Below the pieces are notes generated by a model. That model saw nothing but the letters and a program-made list of their open reading frames with translations, was not told the origin of the DNA and made no database searches. From an uncultured Haliea sp. (GTDB lineage: Bacteria > Pseudomonadota > Gammaproteobacteria > Pseudomonadales > Halieaceae): a stretch of 64,000 nt of DNA. This document shows positions 59,228 to 64,000 of the stretch, in pieces. Location: assembly GCA_947258585.1 (NCBI GenBank), contig CAMYIZ010000030.1, positions 62,001-126,000 of the forward strand. The letters are read 5' to 3'. The translations under genes were made by a program, and so were the position numbers. Position 1 is the first letter of the stretch; each line of letters starts with the position of its first letter.

Positions 59228-61045
59228 ATGACCACGTTGATCACCAAGCGAAAACAGCTGGCGCCCCGACTCTGGCCGGCACTGGTCCTGAGCCTGCTCG
59301 CAGGCTGCGCCAGCGCACCCCCGCCGCCGCTGCCGGAACCGGAACCCGAGGTCGAGCCCGAAACCGGCGTCATCGCCGAGCCGGAGGCAGTGACCGCACC
59401 GCTCATGCCCCAGAGCCAGTGGGAACCGATTTTCTCGGCGGCTGAGGCCTACCTGGACCGCTTTGACTGGATGCAGGCAGAGCAGGCCCTGGCGGCGCTG
59501 CAACCGCCTCTGGAGGCGAATGACCGTGCGCGCAGGGACTACCTGCTGGCCAGGGCCGCCTTCATGCGAGGCGACCTCACCCGGGCTGAATCCCTGCTCC
59601 AGAGCGACCCCGAAGAAGGCATCGCCCGGGCGCTGCAACTGCAGCGGGATGACCTGGCACGCAAGATCGCCACGCTCGCGGGACGCTGGCTGGAAAGTGC
59701 CAGGATCGGGGCGGGCCAGCTTGGGCAGGGGGCGGATGACGCCGCGCTCCAGCGCGAGCTGTGGCAGGACCTCAACCGGCTGACAGACACGGAGCTCGCA
59801 GCAGCCCTGGAACAGGCTGAACAGAAAGAGTGGCGCGGTTGGCTGGAACTCGCGCTGCTCAATGCGACTGCCGGCAGCCGCGGGGAATTGCAAGCGGGTC
59901 TCCAGCGCTGGCGCGGCAATCACTTTGGACACCCGGCGGCCGCACGACTGCCCGGCGGGCTGGAGTTCCTCGCCCAGGCACTGCAGCCCATAAACAAGGT
60001 TGCGCTGCTGCTGCCGCTGAGTGGCCGCCTGGAGCCCGCCGCCAGGGCCGTGCGCGAAGGCTACCTGGCCCATTACTTTGCCGCGCGCGCCCGCGGGGAT
60101 GCCAGTCACGAGGTGGCGATAGTCGATACCGATGAGTTCTCTTCAGCGGTCGCCGCCTACCAGCACGCGGTCGCCCTGGGCGCCGACCTGGTGATCGGCC
60201 CGCTGAGCAAAGAGGGGGTTGCCGAGCTGGGCCAGCTAAGCCCGCGGGCGGTCCCGGTCCTGGCCCTCAACCGTATTGAGGAAGCGGTCAGGCAGGATGG
60301 CAGCGCGCTGGTGCAACTGTCCCTGGCTCCGGAGGATGACGCCACCCGCATCGCCGAGCTCGCCTTTGGCCAGGGCGCACGGAGAGCAATGGTGCTGCGA
60401 CCCGCCGGCGCTCGCGGTGCGCGCCTGGAGGAAGTACTGCGCGAGCGCTGGCAGGAGCTGGGGGGCGACATCGTCACCAGCGCAAGCTACAGCTCGCCGG
60501 AGGCCTATTCAGACCAGATAAAAAATGCGCTCAACCTCGGCGCGAGCGAGCAGCGGGCGCAAACGATCCGCAGCATGTTGGCGACCAATATTGAATTCAC
60601 CGCGCGGCGCCGACAGGACATTGATGCCGTGTTCCTGGTGGCCGCGACACCGGCGGAAGCGCGCTCGCTGAAGCCGCTGCTGGCGTTCCACTATGCCGGC
60701 ACCCTGCCTGTCTACGCCACTTCCAGCATATACGGCGGCCTGCCGGACGCCCGCAATCGCGATCTCAACGGCGCTCGCCTGGTAGAGTTGCCGTGGCTGC
60801 TGGGCGCCAATCCGCCGCTGCGGGTGGCCATCGCCGCAGGGGCCAGCGGCAACGATGACTTCGCCCGTCTCAACGCGCTGGGCGCAGACGCCTGGCTGTT
60901 ACAGTCGCGCTTCGCCCAGCTGCAGAGTGGCGCGGACGCACTGATTCGCGGCAACACCGGCCTGCTGCAGCTGGATCCCGGCCTGCGAATCCTGCGCGAG
61001 CCCGTGCTGGCCACATTTGATGGCAGCGAGCTGACCCGCCCCTGA
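59228..61045 (+). CDS. lpoA: Penicillin-binding protein activator LpoA
   Basis: LpoA is an outer-membrane lipoprotein that spans the periplasm and activates PBP1A. It has 605 residues. A lipoprotein signal peptide ends in LSLLAGC (Cys near residue 25), followed by a Pro/Glu-rich stretch (PPPPLPEPEPEVEPETG). A TPR-like N-terminal domain (about 60-260) and a periplasmic-binding-protein-like C-terminal domain (about 265-600, starting KVALLLPLSGRLEPAARAV) follow. The ATG at 59228 has an AAGGA site. It heads the lpoA-yraN-diaA-dolP run. Confidence 0.93.
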   Translation: MTTLITKRKQLAPRLWPALVLSLLAGCASAPPPPLPEPEPEVEPETGVIAEPEAVTAPLMPQSQWEPIFSAAEAYLDRFDWMQAEQALAALQPPLEANDRARRDYLLARAAFMRGDLTRAESLLQSDPEEGIARALQLQRDDLARKIATLAGRWLESARIGAGQLGQGADDAALQRELWQDLNRLTDTELAAALEQAEQKEWRGWLELALLNATAGSRGELQAGLQRWRGNHFGHPAAARLPGGLEFLAQALQPINKVALLLPLSGRLEPAARAVREGYLAHYFAARARGDASHEVAIVDTDEFSSAVAAYQHAVALGADLVIGPLSKEGVAELGQLSPRAVPVLALNRIEEAVRQDGSALVQLSLAPEDDATRIAELAFGQGARRAMVLRPAGARGARLEEVLRERWQELGGDIVTSASYSSPEAYSDQIKNALNLGASEQRAQTIRSMLATNIEFTARRRQDIDAVFLVAATPAEARSLKPLLAFHYAGTLPVYATSSIYGGLPDARNRDLNGARLVELPWLLGANPPLRVAIAAGASGNDDFARLNALGADAWLLQSRFAQLQSGADALIRGNTGLLQLDPGLRILREPVLATFDGSELTRP

Positions 61046-61076
61046 CATAGACTGGCGTTTTCCATGGAGTCGGCAC

Positions 61077-61436
61077 ATGTTGGCAAAGGGCTACAGTTTC
61101 GAGGAGCGCGCGGCGCAGTGGGTAGCGGCACAGGGATGGCGGATCTTGCAGCGCAACTACCGCTGCAAGGTGGGGGAGATCGATATCATCGCGATGGATG
61201 AATCCCAGCTGGTTTTCATTGAGGTGCGGGCGCGCAACAATCCCAGGTTCGCCTCCGCCGCGGCCTCGGTGGACTGGCGCAAGCAACAGAAGCTCCTGCG
61301 GGCCGCCGCGGTGTACCTGCGCAGCGTCCGCGTAGGGAAGAATTTTTCCTGCCGATTTGACGTCATTGCCTTTGACCCGCGACAATCCGGCCAGGACGCA
61401 GAACTACGGTGGATTCGCAGTGCCTTCACCGCCTGA
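61077..61436 (+). CDS. yraN: UPF0102 family protein YraN
   Basis: YraN is a small protein of 119 residues with an endonuclease-like fold and unknown exact role. The family marks are AAQWVAAQGWRILQRNYRCK, VGEIDIIAMDESQLVFIEVR and RFDVIAFDP; GEIDII plus EVR is the nuclease-like motif. It lies between lpoA and diaA, as in many gammaproteobacteria. Co-location suggests envelope or DNA-processing links, but there is no proof. Confidence 0.92.
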   Translation: MLAKGYSFEERAAQWVAAQGWRILQRNYRCKVGEIDIIAMDESQLVFIEVRARNNPRFASAAASVDWRKQQKLLRAAAVYLRSVRVGKNFSCRFDVIAFDPRQSGQDAELRWIRSAFTA

Positions 61437-61459
61437 CAGGCCCACTCCGGACCCGACCC

Positions 61460-62068
61460 ATGGATGATGACTACCAGCTTATCGCCGCGAACTTCCAGCA
61501 GGTCATCACCACCGTGGCGATGGCCGTGGACGACCTGGCCATCCCCATACAGCAGGCGGCGGCGCGGATGACAGCGACGCTGCTTGCAGAAGGCAAGATT
61601 CTGGTCTGCGGCAATGGCGCCGATGCCAGCCTCAGCCAGCTGCTGTCGGGCACTTTGCTGGGCCGTTTCGAACAGGACCGCCCGGCGCTGCCGGCAATGG
61701 CCCTGACCGGTGACTGCAGCAGCGTCACCGGGATAGCGAGCCAGCAGGGTTTCGAGGACATTTATTCCCGCCAGGTGCGCGCCCTGGGCCAGCCCGCGGA
61801 CACGCTGGTCTGTATCGCCAGTGGCAGGGTCCCCGGCGCGGTACTGGGTGCCGCACAGGCCGCCCACGAGCGGAACATGGTGGTAATTGCGCTATCCAAT
61901 ACCGAGGACCTCGCCCTGGCAGAGCTCCTCCAGGGCGACGATGTTGCCATCAATTGCAGTGCCGAGAGGCGCCCAAGGGTCACAGAACTACATACAATGG
62001 TCATTCACCTGCTGTGCGAGCTGGTAGACCAGAACCTGTTTGGAAACCACAACGGAAGCTCATCATGA
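61460..62068 (+). CDS. diaA: SIS-domain protein, DiaA/GmhA-like
   Basis: This 202-residue SIS-domain protein is in the place of DiaA, the DnaA-binding initiation regulator, in the lpoA-yraN-diaA-dolP run. The fold is clear: ILVCGNGADASLSQLLSG, GRFEQDRPALPAMALTGD, YSRQVRALGQPADTLVCIAS and HTMVIHLLCELVDQNLF. The loop that usually reads GNGGSAADAQH is changed to GNGADASLSQL. The ATG at 61460 is taken; the longer frame from 61409 overlaps yraN. It overlaps dolP by four bases. A phosphoheptose isomerase is a less likely alternative. Confidence 0.82.
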   Translation: MDDDYQLIAANFQQVITTVAMAVDDLAIPIQQAAARMTATLLAEGKILVCGNGADASLSQLLSGTLLGRFEQDRPALPAMALTGDCSSVTGIASQQGFEDIYSRQVRALGQPADTLVCIASGRVPGAVLGAAQAAHERNMVVIALSNTEDLALAELLQGDDVAINCSAERRPRVTELHTMVIHLLCELVDQNLFGNHNGSSS

Positions 62069-62637
62069 AACTCATCGCCCCCCTCATCATCCTTTTCGGC
62101 ACGCTGTTCGCCAGCGGCTGTGGCAGCATGCTGGCCTCGGTGGAGGCCAACCCCATTGAAGACGACCCCAGCCGGCGCACCATGGCCCAGCGTCTCGAGG
62201 ACGAAAGCATTGAAGTCAAGGCGGTGGTCAACATCCACGCCGCGGACCCCGGCTACGACGAAGCCCACCTGGTGGCGGTGAGCTACAACGGCTTCGTCCT
62301 GCTCACGGGACAGGTGGATACCGAGCGACTCAAGACTCTGGCGGCCGACGAGGTGCGCAAGATCCGCGGCGTGCGCCGGATTTACAACGAACTGGAAGTG
62401 AGCCCCGCCATCGGGGCCCTGACCCGCACCCGCGATGCCTGGATAACCACCAAGATCAAGTCGTGGCTGCTGGCCAATGTGGACACCCCCGGAGTGCGCA
62501 CCAAAGTGGTCACCGAGAACAGCGTGGTCTACCTGATGGGGCTGGTGACCAAAGCGGAAGCGCGGCGCATTGCCGACGTGGCGGCTTCGGTCACCGGTGT
62601 GACCCGCGTGGTGCAGTTGTTTGAGACCCTGCCCTGA
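62065..62637 (+). CDS. dolP: BON-domain outer-membrane lipoprotein
   Basis: This 190-residue lipoprotein corresponds to DolP (YraP), which supports outer-membrane integrity and BAM function in E. coli. The lipobox is LFASGC near residue 19. Two BON domains follow: about 45-115 (AHLVAVSYNGFVLLTGQV, EVRKIRGVRRIYNELEV) and about 120-190 (ITTKIKSWLLANVDTPGV, VVTENSVVYLMGLVTKAEA). Its ATG overlaps the diaA stop (ATGA), so the genes are coupled. Confidence 0.92.
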   Translation: MKLIAPLIILFGTLFASGCGSMLASVEANPIEDDPSRRTMAQRLEDESIEVKAVVNIHAADPGYDEAHLVAVSYNGFVLLTGQVDTERLKTLAADEVRKIRGVRRIYNELEVSPAIGALTRTRDAWITTKIKSWLLANVDTPGVRTKVVTENSVVYLMGLVTKAEARRIADVAASVTGVTRVVQLFETLP

Positions 62638-62657
62638 CGGGGTTCTCGCGCGCCGCC

Positions 62658-63077
62658 CTACTTGACGATTTTGAGGGACGGCCTCACCTCGGGCTTGCCC
62701 GTCGCCGGGCCACTGTCACCCCCGGGGGGATCGTCCGGGCTCTCCGGCGGGTCCTCGGGCTCAAACACCATACCCTGGCCATTTTCCCGGGCATAGATAC
62801 CGATAATCGCCGTCACCGGCACCAGGATGTCCGTCGGCGTGCCGCCGAACCGCCCGTTGAAGCTGACCCACTCATTGCCGATTTGCAGCTCGATCACCGC
62901 ACTGGGGCTGACATTCAGGACTATCTGGCCGTCCTTGACATACTGGCCGGGCACCTCCACCCCCTGCCGGGTAGCGTCCACCAACAGATAGGGCGTACAG
63001 TCATTGTCGACAATCCAATCGTACAGCGCCCGCATGATGTACGGGCGACTGGCGGACATGGTGGCTGTGGTTTTCAC
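62658..63077 (-). CDS. sspB: ClpXP protease specificity-enhancing factor SspB
   Basis: SspB delivers ssrA-tagged and other substrates to ClpXP. It has 139 residues. The folded domain is RPYIMRALYDWIVDNDCTPY through VPVTAIIGIYARENGQGM, then a flexible Pro/Asp/Gly-rich linker, and the ClpX-binding tail RPSLKIVK. A start at 63059 (MSASRPYI) is also possible. It follows sspA by 14 bases, the usual operon. Confidence 0.95.
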   Translation of the reverse strand: MKTTATMSASRPYIMRALYDWIVDNDCTPYLLVDATRQGVEVPGQYVKDGQIVLNVSPSAVIELQIGNEWVSFNGRFGGTPTDILVPVTAIIGIYARENGQGMVFEPEDPPESPDDPPGGDSGPATGKPEVRPSLKIVK

Positions 63078-63091
63078 GGCTTCGGGACGCG

Positions 63092-63748
63092 CTACAGGCG
63101 CATCTCGCGCTCTTGCTCGGACAGGCTCTCCTGGAAAGACTCCCGGTTGAACAGGGCGTCCATATAGGCCAGCAGGGGCTTGGTTTGCTTCGCGGGCTTG
63201 ATATCAATACCCAGCGAGGGCAACCGCCACAGGATGGGAGCGAGGCAACAGTCGACCAGGGTGAACTCATCGCTCATGAAGAACGGCTTTTCGGCGAAGA
63301 TGGGCGCTATACCGACTATCCCGTCGCGCAGTTCCTTGGTGGACTTGCTGACCACATTGTCGCTGCGGGAATGGAGGATGGAATCCACGAGGGAACACCA
63401 GTCCTTCTCGATCCGGTGAATGTACAGCCGGCTCTCGGCCCGGGCAACGGGATAAACGGGCAGCAGGGGCGGATGCGGGAAGCGCTCGTCCAGGTACTCC
63501 ATCATCACCTTGGACTCGTAGAGCACCAGGTCGCGGTCCACCAGGGTCGGCAGGGAATTGTAGGGGTTCAGGTCAGCAAGCTCCGCCGGCGGATGCGCGC
63601 TGTCGGACTCGATCATGTCCACCGTGACCCCCTTCTCCGCAAGCACGATGCGGACGCGGTGGCTGTACTGGCTGGTGCTATCGGAAAAGAAAGTCATGGA
63701 GGACCGTTTGGCCACGGCGCCCATTGCGTTTTCATCAACTCGTTTCAT
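63092..63748 (-). CDS. sspA: Stringent starvation protein A
   Basis: SspA is a glutathione-S-transferase-like protein that binds RNA polymerase and helps stress and stationary-phase transcription. It has up to 218 residues. The N-terminal thioredoxin fold reads [20 protein letters not shown] and [20 protein letters not shown], followed by the helical domain with [20 protein letters not shown]. The start at 63748 is the longest; the homologous start would be near 63724 (MGAVAKRSS). It lies between the cytochrome c1 gene and sspB, the conserved order. Confidence 0.95.
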   Translation of the reverse strand: MKRVDENAMGAVAKRSSMTFFSDSTSQYSHRVRIVLAEKGVTVDMIESDSAHPPAELADLNPYNSLPTLVDRDLVLYESKVMMEYLDERFPHPPLLPVYPVARAESRLYIHRIEKDWCSLVDSILHSRSDNVVSKSTKELRDGIVGIAPIFAEKPFFMSDEFTLVDCCLAPILWRLPSLGIDIKPAKQTKPLLAYMDALFNRESFQESLSEQEREMRL

Positions 63749-63804
63749 AGTGCAGTCCAGGACAGTGAAGGGCCGGGGCCAGGCGGCCCCGGGCCGGGGA
63801 CAAA

Positions 63805-64000
63805 TCAGTGAATATTTTTCCAGTACTCGCGATTCAACAGCCAGGCGAAGATGAAGAACAGGGCTATGAACAACAGTACGTACACGCCAATCCGCTTGCG
63901 ATCAGCTGCCATCGGCTCTGCAGTATAGGCGAGGAAATTGACCAGGTCGTACATCGCGTCGTCAAATTCCGCCGGCGACATGGAGCCTTCGCTGGCCAGG
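63805..64000 (-). CDS. petC: Cytochrome c1 of the bc1 complex, C-terminal end (partial)
   Basis: Only the last 64 residues are in the window; the gene continues beyond 64000. The reading [20 protein letters not shown] and [19 protein letters not shown] leads into a single membrane anchor and ends [11 protein letters not shown]. This is the conserved C-terminal helix of cytochrome c1, which holds the haem domain on the periplasmic face of complex III. Upstream of sspA this gene is expected in gammaproteobacteria. Confidence 0.93.
   Translation of the reverse strand, partial: LASEGSMSPAEFDDAMYDLVNFLAYTAEPMAADRKRIGVYVLLFIALFFIFAWLLNREYWKNIH

Overview
The window looks like a chromosome segment of a free-living, aerobic, high-GC gammaproteobacterium. 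The evidence is a gammaproteobacterial division/cell-wall (dcw) cluster with lpxC and secA at its end, an adjacent type IV pilus pilA/pilB-C-D locus, and sspA-sspB next to a cytochrome c1 gene. A marine Cellvibrionales/Halieaceae-like source fits the mix of TonB receptor, aromatic catabolism and gene order, but this is an inference, not a proof.

Positions 1-18.5 kb are an accessory catabolic region whose base composition is visibly less GC-rich than the rest. It holds a frameshifted TonB-dependent receptor, a NodD-branch LysR regulator, 4-hydroxybenzoate hydroxylase (pobA) with a divergent AraC-type regulator, and a long minus-strand operon (15.6 to 6.5 kb) for protocatechuate 4,5-cleavage: ligK, ligU, a DUF1932 dehydrogenase, ligJ, ligI, ligA, ligB, ligC, then a Rieske oxygenase and an aldo/keto reductase. 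4-Hydroxybenzoate, and probably a methoxylated aromatic through the Rieske enzyme, would be turned into protocatechuate, ring-opened by LigAB and degraded to pyruvate and oxaloacetate. A divergent LysR protein with two tandem HTH domains probably controls the operon. A MarR/siderophore-interacting flavoprotein pair with two near-identical operators closes the region.

Positions 18.6-23.8 kb carry central metabolism: a second NodD-branch LysR, malate synthase G, alanine dehydrogenase and a divergent Lrp regulator. Positions 23.8-33.3 kb form a type IV pilus region: a three-gene set of polyprenyl-phosphate-type glycosyltransferase plus two paralogous GT-C/TPR membrane proteins beside pilA (sigma-54 promoter, own terminator), and pilB-pilC-pilD-coaE on the other strand. 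I propose that the three genes glycosylate the pilin or another surface product.

Positions 34-57 kb run on the minus strand. From its promoter at about 57.36 kb the dcw cluster reads mraZ-rsmH-ftsL-ftsI-murE-murF-mraY-murD-ftsW-murG-murC-ddl-ftsQ-ftsA-ftsZ-lpxC, followed by an M23 peptidase, secA, argJ and mutT. Four TGG repeats spaced 10 bp apart (MraZ boxes) lie just downstream of a good sigma-70 promoter. RNase P RNA follows with a readable promoter, then rsmI, lpoA, yraN, a DiaA-like SIS gene and dolP, and finally sspB, sspA and the 3' end of a cytochrome c1 gene.

The most unusual non-coding signal is a family of three intergenic palindromes (39.5, 58.1 and 58.2 kb) whose stems differ completely in sequence while the 15-nt loop keeps the pattern GAGTGNNNTTACCGA. 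The wobble pairs in the stems suggest that they fold as RNA in one fixed orientation.
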